Assembly: GCA_029891345.1 (NCBI GenBank)
Contig: CM057009.1
Location: 295,369,966 to 295,433,965 of the forward strand
From: Dryococelus australis
Taxonomy: Eukaryota > Arthropoda > Insecta > Phasmatodea > Phasmatidae
Length of the DNA: 64,000 nt
Reading direction: 5' to 3'
Below, one piece after another: positions 1 to 12,539 of the stretch. A program made the translations under genes and the position numbers. Within the stretch, counting starts at the first letter, position 1, and each line of letters starts with the position of its first letter. The notes under the pieces were generated by a model. That model did not search any database, was not told the origin of the DNA, and was given only the letters and a program-made list of their open reading frames with translations.

Positions 1-2640
1 TCTTATTGGAGAGAAACTACTTCCGGTAAAACGAAACGGAAATAAAATTAAAACATAAAGTATCTCTCGAAATAACAGATAGAAAAGAAATAATTATGTT
101 TTAAAGAAAAAAATAATAATATAATAATGTAAATAAACAAATAAGTTAAAATTAACATATTTAGAACATAGCCTCTTATCTCAGGATTCATATCAGTATG
201 CCATAGAATAACGAAAATGAAATAAACTTTGGTTTGTTGGTTTACAAATAAAAATATAACAATGTTTTAATAAAATGACTCTTCGTACAGGATGTTCTTT
301 CATGTTGAAAGGCATTTTGAACACAGGCGATAACACGATCACAGAATCGGCACTGGAGACAACCAGTTAGCGATAATACAGATCGTGGCTCCATGGTCAT
401 TGAGGTCAAAGGCAGCCCTTCATATTCGCAATTCAACTTGTTAGTATAGCGAAAGGTAATGTTTCCAAATCGATCTTAACTTCCCCTGATACTATGGTAT
501 CAGCATGCTCTATATGTATTTCTCCCATCGCTCGGAAAAATGCTGTCCGATATTTTCTAAATCCGAAATCAGACACCAGCCAAAAATCAAACCACCCATC
601 AAACAAACCACCTCATTATACCAATTATCCATACCTCATATGTACCAAACTATGAATATTACAACTTGAAAAAAAATTAATGTATGAACATCGCTAAAAA
701 AGATTCCAAAACTCGGGTCTTTAATCGAATTGCGATCCTCTTATATCACCCTGAATCCTACATCTGATGCCTGAAAATTCCATTTCGCCTTTAATATAAA
801 TTCCTATAATATTCGCCGAATACTGAGAAAAAATTGTCGCATATTTCTAAGTCCGATAGAATGTTAACATATTTTATAATTTCAGTACTTGCAAATGTTT
901 ACCTAATGCTTTTAATTCGACGTTAAATTAAGTAACTGCTTTCCCTGCACCATTACCAACTGTACTGGGCACACACCATGCAGAACACCCTTTCAATTGC
1001 ATGAAGCTAGGGGGCGTGATATTTTTCAAAGGTTGAGTTCAAACGTTCTCAATTAACTGTGAACAGCCTCTATTAAATATGGTTGTGGTATTCCAGTAAT
1101 ATCTGAGAAAGATTTTACTGCGCGAGTAAATGCAGCGGCTGAATTATACGGCCGTACTGAGCGCACAACTATAGCCTATTCACGGTAAAGTGAGAACTTT
1201 ATAAATCCGCCTCATTTCGAATAATACACTGTCAAATGTAATGGTAAAAAACTGGACAAGTGTAGGGTAATATTCGCAAACTTGTGGGGGGGGGGGGAAC
1301 ATAGTTTTCCTTACAGGTAAGGTAAAATTACCACACACTGGAATAAAATTCACGTACACGGTAGTGGAAAATCCCATACATGGATGGGAAAATTACCTTA
1401 CAACGTGTGCATCTCTTCAACGTTCTAAACAGCTAAGTGAGGTGATGCACTTCGTATATACTCTACCCCCATGCTGTTCTCTCGGAATAATATTAAATTT
1501 GTGATTCGGGGATCAAATACGGATATATCGGAAGTTAGTTGGTACTACTGGAAATATGCATGTATTGAGACATGCCGAAATTGTATTTTAATTCATAAGT
1601 AATAAATCTATATTGGTAGAAATTATTGAAATATTTATATTTTAAAGTAATTATATTTTAAAATATTTATGATTATTATCATTTAATTTTTAGCATAGGT
1701 ATTTCCATATACAGACATATACCCCCACTGATTAACCCACACCCCTGTGACAATCGACAGTGATACAAGTTCCCGCAGGGAACTCACTAGGGGCAAATCA
1801 CCCTTGCAGTGACATGCGTATGTAATTGAAGAGTTGATTTAAGATCCATAATGCAGGCAAAAAGCCCGTATTTTGGCTATAAATACTTAAACAAGACAGA
1901 TGTAATTATACGAAAATGAGTACTATTTTTTTTCTTCTACACCAGCAACCACTCACCTCGACACAGTACTTTGAAAACTGTGGTGGAGGAGTTAGTTTAT
2001 CTTTGCGTCATTGAGTAACAAACACCTCTTCGCTTTTTTTTTCTGAAAACAAATAATTCAATTACAACGACAACACAACACAAGGGTGTATTGTCCCTAC
2101 AGTTCACCTTATAGGTGAATAAATTTTGCTGTCAGTGGTCACAGTGTGTGTGTGTGTGTGTGTGGTGTCCCTGCATGTGTGTGTCACTATACCTTGATAG
2201 GGTAATGCATCTGTAATAGTAATTCTGAGAACATCAATAATTAATTGTAAAATACCTTTTTTTTTTTAATCTAGGATATCTCCGCAACGATTTCGCTCCT
2301 CATCTTCCTCTAATATATTGCGTAAATCAAGCAGAATTTAATATTGAAAAACAATCGAATAGTATATATTTTAGTGCACAGTGAGCCGATTTTAGTTGCC
2401 ACAAATTCACCTGGTATTTTTTCCTATGTAGTTTATGTGTAGAAGGGGGAGGCGAAGGCGCCTGGCTCGTGAAGATGCGATGCCAGGAGGGAGGGGAAGA
2501 GCTGCGCTGGGAGGGAAGTAAATCAATGAACATGGTTGGTCAATAATCATTACCTTATATGGCACATAGTTGCTGAAAAAATGCGTGGGTGAAAGTTGGA
2601 AGGGAGTGGAAGTCGGGCAATGAAGAATGCTATGGTAACT
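1..2640. other. AT-rich intergenic stretch
   Basis: No convincing coding region was found. The short open frames are AT-rich and lack coding character. Around 1168-1200 the text 'cctattcacggtaaagtgag' matches the terminus of the TA-flanked MITE family seen at 13116, 43904 and 61202, but no matching second end was found, so it is a fragment at best. A G-run lies at about 1267-1278. Confidence 0.5.
2144..2164. repeat. (TG)n microsatellite
   Basis: About ten uninterrupted GT dinucleotides. A short simple-sequence tract with no other feature attached. Confidence 0.9.
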
Positions 2641-2692
2641 AGAGGTACTACTTTCCTTAAATTACTCCGCGACTCCTACGATTTTTCTAGGC

Positions 2693-2702
2693 TATATAAA
2701 AG
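2693..2702 (+). promoter_or_regulatory. TATA box of a candidate promoter
   Basis: TATATAAAAG stands in a locally less AT-rich block. About 30 bases downstream, near 2723, lies 'ctcactctga', an initiator-like TCA context. The following ~140 bases (to about 2850) are GC-richer than their surroundings and look like a 5' untranslated leader, but no ATG-initiated frame of note follows. Possible splice donors (G|GTAAGT) occur at about 3568 and at 4921, upstream of the polymerase pseudogene. A link between this promoter and that gene is inference only. A random TATA match in AT-rich DNA is the alternative. Confidence 0.4.
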
Positions 2703-2912
2703 CTGAAACATCGCCAAATATCTCACTCTGATAGCAGCGCTTGCCTCTGCATACCGAGTACCCTTCTGCTTAGTCGCCATTTAGCGTCTAGTGAGTTACT
2801 GCGAGGTTTCACGGTCGCCTTCCTGTTTAGCTTCGAGTATTTACTCGCTAAGTTATGTTATGTTCTTTAAGAAAACTTTTTATAACTGTTTAAAGTAATC
2901 TTGTTAAAGAAT

Positions 2913-3093
2913 GAGCTCTTAATTTTGACAATTATGTCAATGATTGTTTGTCAGAGAGCTCTTAATTTTTTTAAAGGTTTTTATGCAATCAATTTTTAAG
3001 ACGAGCTCTTAAATTTTAAAAGTATGTGAATTATTGTTTGTCAGAGAACTCTTAAATTTTTTAAAAGTTTTTATGTCAACGATTTTTTAAAAT
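2913..3093. repeat. 90-bp tandem duplication
   Basis: Two adjacent units of about 90 bp start at 2913 and 3003. Each opens with GAGCTCTTAA and carries 'attgtttgtcagagarct' about 30 bases in. The copies differ by several substitutions, so the duplication is not recent. It lies downstream of the candidate TATA box at 2693. Confidence 0.75.
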
Positions 3094-3599
3094 AAAATTT
3101 ATTTGCGGTTACAATGCAGAGTTATTAATGACGTTTATTTTATTTTGTGCAGTGCTTGTCAGCCAGTATGTCAGCCCCTAGCTATATTTATTGTTTATTG
3201 TTTTAATGCGCATTGATCCTTTGTAGGTTATCGCAGTCAACAGTTAGCAGTCGCAGGTCCCGCCAATTCCTGTAATTGCTGATTTGTCGATTTGTGGTCA
3301 AACCTGTACGTCCGTAAGGAAACCACAGCCTCTTCACGCTAATACAAACAATGAGTATTTACCACTACGAGAGGAATATTTTTTGTGTACGATTTTTTAA
3401 ATATAATTGTTTTACTATATGTGGTGAACTTTTGTCCAGGTGAAGTGACTTTCGTGATCGGGCTTCAGAGATTCCCCTTCAATCAAATCGTCGGTTTCAC
3501 GGGAGTGCCTAGCAACGCAGCCTATCGTTGTTAGGAGAGTGACTACAGTCTTTCTCTTCTTCTTCTGGTAAGTAACTCTGCCGTCTACATGATACACTG

Positions 3600-4826
3600 T
3601 TTGTGAGGATTTTAACTATACTCGTCAATAAATTTAGTGTTCCTTTAAAAAAAGGGCCAGTGAAATAACTATATTATTCTAGTTTTAAAGCTTATATCCC
3701 ATTGGTGAGAAAAAAAAAACGTTTTTGCTACGCAGTGTAATATACTTGGAAGCAGCGTAGTTACACACTAAATTTTTTTTTAAATTTTTACAAAGGATTT
3801 TTTATTGCAACTTACATCATTGAGAAGCATAAATAAAATTTGTCTTCTAGAAAAAGTGATGAAGTAATAACCAGATGAAATATTTCAAAATATAATTTAC
3901 GAGAAAAAATAAATCTACTTTCTCAGCACTGGGATTATAATCTGCACGCCCTTTATTGCTGGTCCTCAGCGATAAGACCAACTTGACTTATGACTTATAT
4001 TTATAGTAAATATAGATGCAAGTACCTACAAAAATGTTAATTATTATGAAGGTTTATTTGATTTTAAGAGTTATGTGTAGCTAACAGCCACATGTTTTTT
4101 TTTTTTGTGATTTGAGTTGTTTGAAGTGTTCTGAAACTTGGCAATTCATTTCTTTTGCACCCAACCACACTTTACATTGCCCCTAGTTTTTGCACAAAAT
4201 AACTATATACCATTTTACGTTGTTGAGTGTCCCCTATTTCGCTCAAGCTCATGGATATAGGTCAGTATAGTATAAACATTACTTAAGGGATAATATGAAT
4301 CTTGTAGTGGTTACAAACGACTAGTTTTACAATATATATATATATATATTTGTACCGCTACAAGCATTTGTAAAATTACAAACTATTTCCCAGTAAAAAT
4401 TACAATGTGCATAGGCTTTCTTGTCAGATGTATTTGTGTATTAATTAAAACCATGTTTTTTTTTTCAATTTGCATTAATGCTAGGTGCATATCATTAATA
4501 TTATTCTTGATCATATGTTGCAGATTTTTTTATTGAAAATGTAACTAAACTTATTGATGAGATATTTTTTTTAAAGTGTTGTGCCAAGAAATTTTTTTTA
4601 TAAAACTGTTATTCTCAATCATAAATAACTTGCCTATAGTATGATTAATTGAGGAACAAAAATTTCATAACAAGTTTTCCTACACAGTTCAGTATTAAAC
4701 TTTACTTGGTAAGTTTCACATGTTTTGCTACGCAGTGTATAAATTTGTGAATTAAATATACATTTTTCCAGCTTGAATTAATGCTCTGCCCACATTATTA
4801 ATATTATTCATGACCATATGTTGCAG
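3600..4826. repeat. AT-rich stretch with old duplications
   Basis: No coding signal. Two internal duplications are visible. 'ttttgctacgcagtgta' occurs at 3723-3739 and again at 4723-4739, exactly 1,000 bp apart. A block around 4470-4530 ('attaatattattcttgatc' then 'atatgttgcagatttttt') is repeated at about 4770-4833. The second copy ends in the CAG that acts as candidate splice acceptor for the GC-rich block starting at 4827. A short (TA)n run lies at 4331-4349. Confidence 0.55.
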
Positions 4827-4920
4827 ATTTTTTGCTGAATCCTTCAGCCTGGAGGGCGGCCGTTTCGACGTGGGAACTTCGGGGGGCTTCCAACGTCCTT
4901 CGCCTTCTACTGTCTCTGGG
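4827..4920 (+). other. GC-rich block bounded by splice signals (candidate non-coding exon)
   Basis: A 94-bp GC-rich segment in otherwise AT-rich DNA. It is preceded by 'atatgttgcag', an acceptor-like AG, and followed directly by GTAAGTGCAA, a strong donor. It contains no long open frame continuing into the polymerase. It could be an untranslated exon leading into the element at 5073 or a remnant exon of something else. Only transcript data could tell. Confidence 0.35.
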
Positions 4921-5072
4921 GTAAGTGCAATACAGAGTTATTTTGTGGGTTTTGTTCGAAATATTTTTTGGCACGCAATAATGGATTGAGGCACGAGAGG
5001 ACCTGCATTCACAATCCACTCCGGGAAGAAGTCAGCGACTAATGTGGGATGAAGATTGGGAGGTAAGACAAC

Positions 5073-8000
5073 ATGGAGTGCCGCCGGAGAAGCTGCAATG
5101 GAGATGTGTGGCAGAAAGCAGCCGGTAACTGCCAATTTTGTAATATGGCTTTTACGCAGGAATGTCATGCACGAAGGCGTGAAGCAAGCTGTAGATTCAA
5201 CTCGGAGAAGAATACATATACATGTGAAGACTGCGGCAAAGATTTCACGAGGGCAGACACATTAAAGACCCACTCTAAGAAGTGCACCGGCCCAGTGCCT
5301 CCACCTGCGAAGAAGGCTAAGCGTGATGTTTCCACCCAGCGGCAGCCAGTACCTGTACCAGCGTCACGTCCGGACAGCAGACGGCCCACGGTTTTGTACT
5401 GGCGGAGACCGCATTTAGAGGCAATTTGAAGACGAACATGGTAGAAAATACGAGCGAAGAGGCTAAAGATGTGTGGGCATATATTGAGGGACTAAAGGGA
5501 AATATTATTGAACAGCTGCAGGAACAAACAATGGAAAATTGGCCAATTAAATTCAATTTGATCCTGGAGTGCGACTATGGCAAACCTGAGCCCCACGAAG
5601 ACGAAGTAGACTAGCGCGCCTCCGAGACCAAGAATGTTCTATTATACAATGAAGACGATGTAGAAAAAGCTGTGGCGGCCAGCTTGGTTAAGATCTGTCA
5701 AGAAGAGGACGAGTACCAGGATAAAGGATCTGGATGGACACTTACCTACTGCAGCGAAGAGAATGCAGCTTAGAATTAATAAATTGGACCCAGTGCATGT
5801 ATCCAGCTACATATATTTGCCAGCGCCCATCAAGAGTAAAGAAGCTATCGTCAACCCGAAAAACGAGGATCACCAGTGCTTCAAGTGGGCCATACTCGCC
5901 AGATACGTGTTGAAGATGTACATCCTGAACGAGTCAACCACTGCTATATAGAACTGAAGACCAAGTTCAACTTCGATGGCATCGAGTTCCCCACACCTCT
6001 GCACCAGATAACCAAGTTTGAAAAACAAAATCCTGGAATGACAGTAAATATATTTATTCTTAATGATGACATGAAGGTAGTGCCAAGACGAGTCTGCACT
6101 GAAGAGAAGTCAGCGCATTTTGATCTCCTCCTCGCCACCGAAGAGAATGCACACTTCACATATATTTAAAAAATGTCGCCTGATGGGGCCCCAAATAACA
6201 GCCCACCATAGTGAAATCCATATTTGTAAAAGATGTTTCATGCACTACGATGACCAGTTCCTAGTGGCAGGGAAAACAGGCGAAGAGAGGTTTGCAGAGC
6301 ACAAGAAGTATTCCAGTCCTCATACTCCACCAATAATCGAGATGCCGAGCCACGACAAGATGGGAAGAAGACCAACCCTCAAATTAACAACCCACCACAA
6401 TGCAGACAAGATGCCAATCATCATTTATGCAGATTTCGGAGCAATGCTCCTGCCAGTCCAGACCTGCCAGGCCAACCTTCAGGCATCTAGCACATACTCA
6501 TATAAAAAAACACGAGGCGTATACTTTTTGTTACTTTGTTCAAATAGATAATGACATCATACCTGCTGCCAAAACAACAAGTCTGTCAACGGAGCCAATG
6601 ATTTACACTGGGGAATATGCAGTCAAGAAATTAATTGAAGAGATTGTAGATGTTGGACAGAAGATGAAGCAAATATATGCAACAAGTGAACCCATGAAGC
6701 CACTCAGCAACATGAAATTACTTAATCATGCCATGTCAGATACCTGCTGCTACTGTGAAGAAATATTTACACAAGACAACTGGAAGGAAATGGATCACGA
6801 CCACTTCACCGGAAACTACATTGGGGCTTCCCGCAATAACTGCAACAAACTTCGCCGCCGTCCAAAGAGATTGTTTGTGTTATTCCACAACCTAACGTTT
6901 GACGAGAACTTTATAATCAAGCAGCTAGACTACGACGACAAGGAAATCTTCATCATCCAGCATACAGAGGAAAAATTAATCACGTTCTCGAAAATACTGG
7001 GAGAAAAGATTTCTATATAGTTTATCGACACCTTTCGCTTCATGTCGACCAGCCTCGCCACCCTCAGCGAAAACCTGACAAGAGACCAGGTTATAAATAC
7101 TGCAAAATTCTTCAGCCCAGATGAGATGGAACTAGTAAGGAGAAAGGGTGTGTCCCCCTACGATTACATAGACTGCCTGCAGAAACTGGAAGAGACACAG
7201 CTGCCTCCCAGCGACAAATTTTACAACAGGTTGACGGACACGGCCATCATTCAAGAAGAAGACTACACTCACGCACTTAATGTCTGGGAAAAATTCGCCT
7301 GTCAGAAAATGGAAGATTATTCAAACATTTATTTGAAAACCGATGTTTTGTTGTTGTCAGGTGCATTTGAAAACTTTAGGAAACTGTGCCTAGAAACATA
7401 TGGCCTGGACTGTGTTCGTTACACGGCTGGCAATGTATCGGCCCTTTCCTGTGCGTGACTTCCAGTGGGTGAGCACCGCCATCGACATCACAATGGTGCC
7501 AGATGATGGACAATTCGGGTACGGGCTGGAGGTAGATGTAGAATATCCTGCAGAACTCCACCATTTGCACAAAGACCTGCCATTATTGCCCATCAACGAG
7601 CGGCCTCCAGATGACAATCACAGGAAGAGACAAGTCATGGAATTGGTGTTCAACGAGAGAAGACTGAAGAAACTAATAGCGAAACCACCATTCAAGTGCC
7701 GCACAATATACACAGAAAATTTATCCCTGATGAAAATGGAAAAGAAAACCATATTATTTGACAAACTTATTTATGCCTCATTTTCAGTTCTCGAACTCTC
7801 CAAAACATTGGTGTACATGTTCCATCCCGACATCATGAAACAAAAGTATGAAGACCGCATTAATTTAATACATACAGATATAGACTCGTTAATATACGAA
7901 ATTGAAACAGAAGACTACTATGCAGAACTAGCCGCAGATCCCACACTCATGGAAGATATGGATACCAGCACCTACCCCAACTCTCATCACTGCTATTCCC

Positions 8001-8335
8001 CTGCCAACAGGAAAATCGTAGGGAAATTTAAAGACGATGGTGGTGGGGAACTGATGAGCGAGTTTGTAGGGCTGCGTTCAAAAATGTACAGCTATTTATG
8101 TGGATACAAGATTAACATGAAAGCCAAGGGTGTACAGAAGGCAAGCCTGAAGACAAACATTACCTTTCAATATTACAAGAGAGTTTTGGAGCAGCAGCAA
8201 ATAGAGCTTGTAACCGTGAATAATTTAAGGTCATGCCAAAACGAAGTTTATTCTCAGTGCATGAACAAAGTCATGCTCACCTAGCAGGACGACAAGAGAC
8301 GGCTATATATTGGCAGAGTCATATGGATACAATAA
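5073..8335 (+). pseudogene. Degraded protein-primed type-B DNA polymerase with N-terminal zinc fingers (Maverick/Polinton-like)
   Basis: Remains of one long gene, read in pieces over three frames from the ATG at 5073. The order of parts is: two Cys/His fingers near the N-terminus (the second is CEDCGKDF followed by H and C, about 5221-5285); a conserved linker (about 5780-5870); a cysteine pair segment (HICKRCF, about 6212); exonuclease motif I (YADFGAM, 6426-6446); an endonuclease-VII-like treble-clef segment (CCYC then DHDH then CN, about 6739-6850); exonuclease II (HNLTFDENF) and III (YLKTD); and polymerase motif C (DIDS, Asp codons at 7877 and 7883). The C-terminal tail runs on past a stop to 8335. 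Damage: in-frame TAG at 5612, 7018 and 8282; frameshifts near 5400, 5768, 5938, 6165 and 6500; a deletion plus frameshift near 7435 that removes the region expected to hold motif A; and a second deletion near 7650 that removes the motif B region. The second acidic residue of Exo I is Gly. It cannot make an active enzyme. No capsid, integrase or ATPase partner is visible within the window. Family assignment is from motif order and is known biology; exact lineage is uncertain. Confidence 0.85.
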
Positions 8336-9540
8336 TTAATAAACAAAGTTTCATACAGTATATGGTCATATTGGGTAGAAATTAGGAAGAGAAGAAGAAA
8401 AGAAAAGAAGAAAAGAAGATAGGCATGTGGTGTTGTATGTATGTATGTAAAATGTTGAAGCTTCTACTGACAGCACGCACGTTTAAGGCCCTGACACACA
8501 GCTACAGACGCTATCACGAGAGAAATTGTGCACCACCAACAAATTTGACTATAAATTTTTGCGACTAGTATTTCACTTCTGCAATTTCGCTTGTGCACTT
8601 CTGCACGGGGATTTGGGACAATGATTTTTGTTTGTATCTCCGACCAGGGTTTGAAGCCAATTCCAGGGGTTCCAACCCATATCCTTACCGGGGTTGTGGG
8701 GGTGAAAAATTTCTTGTTGTGACATTTTGATTCATTGTAACCTCTAGAGGCGGTATTGTTCTTACCCATCCTATCAATCTACTTCTTATCTTACTCTTTG
8801 TATGTCATTCTTTCTTTCTTTCTATTTATACTTTTGGCTGTTTTCTTTATTCTTGTTGTTTCTTCTGTTCATTGTGTTTTTGTCGGGGCTGGTTTATTTT
8901 TCGGCGTCGTAACCCACCTATACAGGTCATTCTTGCAGCACCATGGAGATTTAAAATACATATCTCTCTGTAGTAATGCAAGAGCGTACTGTATTGCTCC
9001 GTCTCCAGCCGGAGAACCACGCGCATGGTTTCTTTAGGAGCCGTTCGGGTGGTAAAGTGGGACTGCCATGTCAAAAAGTATACCAATTTCAACCCAAATT
9101 ATGTATGAAGAGTTCCAACCCTCAAAGGAAGGATGAGCAGTTCCAACTGGAAGGAAGGAAGAGCAGTTCCAACACAAATGAAGGATGGAGAATAAAACTT
9201 CAATTTTAAATTTTTTAACAAGAAAAATATATGTAACAAAAATATAAAATAAATAAGTACTTTTATAAAGGATCTTTTATTAATTAAAAATCCTGTCAAA
9301 CTTTTATTAAAATGGCATCAGATGCAACAGTCCTTTGTACACGATTGAGAAGATACATACAAACACACAAACAATTTATGTGAAAAGTAATATATTATTA
9401 ATTACTTGTATTTGTCTGGTTTTAATAAATGCAAAGTCCTACATGATTGTTAGAATATGTAGAAAACTTCCTTCATACTGACCCGTAGTTCAATTCAGTT
9501 GCAGGCTTCTACTTGCTCGTGAAGCCTGCTGGCTCATCCT
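8336..9540. other. Flank of the polymerase relic
   Basis: No gene recognised. An A/G-rich tract lies at about 8385-8420. Around 9090-9185 a 'gttccaac' word recurs four times near aaggaagg-type text, a small degenerate repeat. Neither terminal inverted repeats nor other Maverick genes were found here, so the downstream limit of the element is unknown. Confidence 0.4.
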
Positions 9541-9550
9541 CTTTATTTAC

Positions 9551-9750
9551 TAGACACCGTGCAGGTACAGACCTGCTATGTGCTGACTAAGGCTACCTGA
9601 CACCATCCAGGTGTGAAAACGACTTCTAAGCACGTACAGACTCCAGTTACCAGACACCAAGTGGGAGCAGAAATACTATGTGCTGACTAAGGCTGTCTGA
9701 CACCGTCCAGGTGTGAAAACGACTTGTAGCCACGAACAGACTCTAGTTAC
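9551..9750. repeat. Tandem duplication, 2 x 100 bp
   Basis: 'ctatgtgctgactaaggct' begins at 9576 and 9676 and 'ccaggtgtgaaaacgactt' follows in both, giving a period of exactly 100 bp. The copies differ at a few positions. It sits directly against a second duplication of another period. Confidence 0.85.
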
Positions 9751-9753
9751 CAT

Positions 9754-9901
9754 GCAGGTACAGACTTTCTCTTGACATTTACAAGGTCAAAGGGTCCTCG
9801 GATAAAATGAAGGGGGCGTGGTGACGAGCAGGTACAGACTTATTCGTGACATTTACAAGGTTAGTTGGTTCTCGGATAAAATGGAGGGAGCCTTGTGAGT
9901 T
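9754..9901. repeat. Tandem duplication, 2 x 74 bp
   Basis: 'gcaggtacagact' starts at 9754 and 9828, each followed by 'gacatttacaaggt' and 'ctcggataaaatg'. The 'gcaggtacagac' word also occurs in the preceding 100-bp unit (about 9561), so the two arrays share a seed. Confidence 0.8.
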
Positions 9902-10349
9902 TAAATCTACCAATGGTTTGTTCATGATGTCTGAACTCTGGGCTGAGGTCTACTAATTTGAGGTACAAGTAAATTTAGTCTGGTGTTGGTTAGTAGAGCA
10001 GATATTCTGCAAAAGAACGTCGTGTTATATCTATTGAATATATGTATATGTGATTAGAAATTTAAAAAAAAAATCAAATTAATATGTGTATCAGCTTCTC
10101 TGAAAGACTCATTAATTCATTTTAAATCAACAGTTATGCGAGTCCATGTCCTAGGAGGGCTATAGTACTCGTTTTAAAATGCTGCTAATTAATCATCATT
10201 GCCCTGCCTGTGAATAAGTTTTTTTAAATGGAAAATTTTTTTCGTCCTAGTGTTATCTTCTCTCAGATTGAGCTCATAAAGCAGACAACTGTCAGACGCA
10301 CCACTCACAAGACTGATTATTTGACCCTTTGACTCTTTGACACTAAATG

Positions 10350-10650
10350 CAGTGCCTGCAGTGCTAAGTTGGGAGTACGTATAGCTTGCAGAACGTGCGG
10401 AGCACATAGTCTATGTGGTACTAAGTGTGGAGCACATAGTGTATGCAGTGCTAAGTGCGGAGCATGTAGTGTAGGCAGTGCTAAGTGCGGATCATGTAGT
10501 GTCTGCGGTGATAAGTGTGGAGCACGTAGTGTATGCAGTGCTAAGTGCGGAGTACGTAGTGTATGCAGTGCTAAGAGCAGAGCACATAGTGTATGCAGTG
10601 CTAAGTGCGGAGCACATAGTGTATGCAGTGCTAAGTGTGGTGATAAGCGT
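10350..10650. repeat. 30-bp minisatellite, about ten units
   Basis: Diverged units of the form 'gtatgcagtgctaagtgcgg' plus 'agcacatagt'. Because the period is a multiple of three, several frames on both strands stay open (one reads as a ten-residue Cys-rich repeat), but none begins with an ATG and no promoter or splice context is visible. It is treated as non-coding. Flanking DNA is unique. Confidence 0.85.
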
Positions 10651-12330
10651 GGTGCCTTGTATATGTTGGGTTATGTTAACATGTCTTTCAAAAGTCCTGA
10701 CATGGGGTAGAATTGACATGACTAAGTTAAAAATATTCCGTGTTCTACACATTATGAAAATACATTCTAAGTTCTAACGTACATTACTAAATGTACTGAT
10801 GGGTAAGTTAAGTGGATGGTGAGAGAAATAAAATATATTCAATGTCCTGACTTTGGGTGGAACGCATACAAGTATGACTTGGTTGTGCAGTTAGTCTCTT
10901 GTATGGCTGTTGGTGTGACTTTATCACATATTCGGTTATTTTGGCAGTATGAAAAAAAGTGTAGCTTAGATGGTGTGAGGAGAATAGTTTAATTGAATGA
11001 TTAGTTTTTTTTTGTAATAGCGGAATTGTTTGCTGGGATGTTTAGTTAGTTAAATGGGGGGAGCTGAATTCTTAGCTGGTATGGTCAGTTAGTAGGAGCG
11101 GGGTGGTTTTATGGGATTTTAGACGATATGTATATTGTAGATGGTTAAATTAATATTGTTGATCTTATGATAGCATGGATGAAATATTTGATTGGTTCGG
11201 CAGCTGGTGTGGCTTGTTTATATGTGTAACTGGCAAATTCAGATGGGCTGAAATGGTAGTCGATATAGTTTACTGTTATTGTGGATCAGTAAGTCTGAGG
11301 TACGGTGGTGGATATGGAACTGTATTGTTAATGGCATGAATGAGGCAAGCTAATGGCATGCTGAAAGGTTATATATATGTTTTGGTATTCAGTACAATTC
11401 GATATAACTCTTATGTAAGCCTGGTAGGAGGGGAGGTGAAGAGGTGTCTGACGATGACTAGAGTGTGATGGTTGAATGTCGGGGGAAATTAAAAAAAATT
11501 TATGCAGAGTTCTTACAAGATGATTGGGTTAAATTATCTTAGGTTAGGTAAAGTTAGGTTAGGTGAAGTAAGGTAAGGTTATCTTAGGTTAAGCGAAGTG
11601 GATACTGAATATTTTGATTATGGGATGGTACGAAATTTACTAGCATTACATTACATAGGAGTAGAAAATATTCTACTAAGTTCGCATAGAAAACCCCACA
11701 TAGTTAAGTCTGGGATATAAAAAAATAACATATGTAAATAAAAATCGAAAAAAAAAATTAAATTACCAACGTTTATAATTTAAAAAACTTGGAATATATT
11801 TATTAAAACAGTTTTAATGTATTCATGCAAACATATATTCTGATGATATATTCTTATCTCCTGAAAAATTCGAACTCGTAGAATCCTCACTCGATAAACT
11901 TTAAAGTTTAATAAAAAATACTTAAAAATAAAAGTATGTAAGTTAAACTAAAATAATAAAAAATAAAGTGAAATTTATATAATAAAAAATAAATTCTTAA
12001 AAATTATATAAGTTAAATCTAAATAATATAAATGTATGTTAAAACAAAATTATAACAAATTAAAAATTAAAAACAATCTAATAAAAAATAAATACTTAAA
12101 AATAATTAAAATAAATTTAAGATATTAAACAAATTATATAAGAAATGAAAATTATAATATACAAAATATATACTTAAAATTTATTGATTTGTATATAATA
12201 TTTAAAAAATATTGATATTTAAATGAAATGCTTAAAAATTATATAATAAAAAAATGTAATATCTTAAATGAAAGGCAAGATATTATTTATTCCTCTACAA
12301 GGTATATACTACTTATAAACTCTTGTCCCA
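10651..12330. other. Gene-free stretch, very AT-rich at its 3' part
   Basis: No coding signal. At about 11537-11595 there is a degenerate run of TTAGG/AAGGTTA words ('cttaggttaggtaaagttag'). Between 11700 and 12290 the DNA is almost only A and T. Nothing else was recognised. Confidence 0.5.
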
Positions 12331-12335
12331 GTGTA

Positions 12336-12412
12336 TGTCGCGATAGCCGAGTGGTCTAAGGCATAAGTCTGGCGACCCAAGTTCTGGCAGCTCGATCCCT
12401 CCATATTCCAGG
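12336..12412 (+). repeat. tRNA-like sequence, probable SINE head
   Basis: 'gcgatagccgagtggtctaa' reads as a D-arm/A-box of the Leu/Ser tRNA kind. About 45 bases on, 'ggcagctcgatccc' is a decayed B-box. Acceptor stems do not pair convincingly, so this is a relic or the 5' head of a SINE and not a working tRNA. The following 600 bases, with many ATGGCGG motifs, could be its body. Confidence 0.45.
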
Positions 12413-12539
12413 TGGTATTTTGAGTTCTAAAAAAAGCAACAACCCTAGCGGCCAATTTCAGAACCAATATGGTAGTGAAGCACAAGCGACAGCTGCGAGA
12501 ATGACTATTCGAACGAGAGCGACGAAGCGGCCAATGCCA

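Noticed and set aside
10369-10710. 113-codon Cys-rich frame, metallothionein-like at first sight
   Set aside because: It starts with TTG, lies wholly in a 30-bp minisatellite, and equivalent frames exist on the other strand.
11537-11595. Interstitial TTAGG telomere repeat
   Set aside because: Only two or three adjacent TTAGGT words, mixed with AAGTA and GTAAGG variants; it is simple-sequence drift and not a telomeric tract.
12336-12412. Functional tRNA gene
   Set aside because: The acceptor stem does not pair and the B-box is decayed. The tRNA-like parts in the CAGTGA elements and SINEs were rejected as tRNA genes for the same reason.
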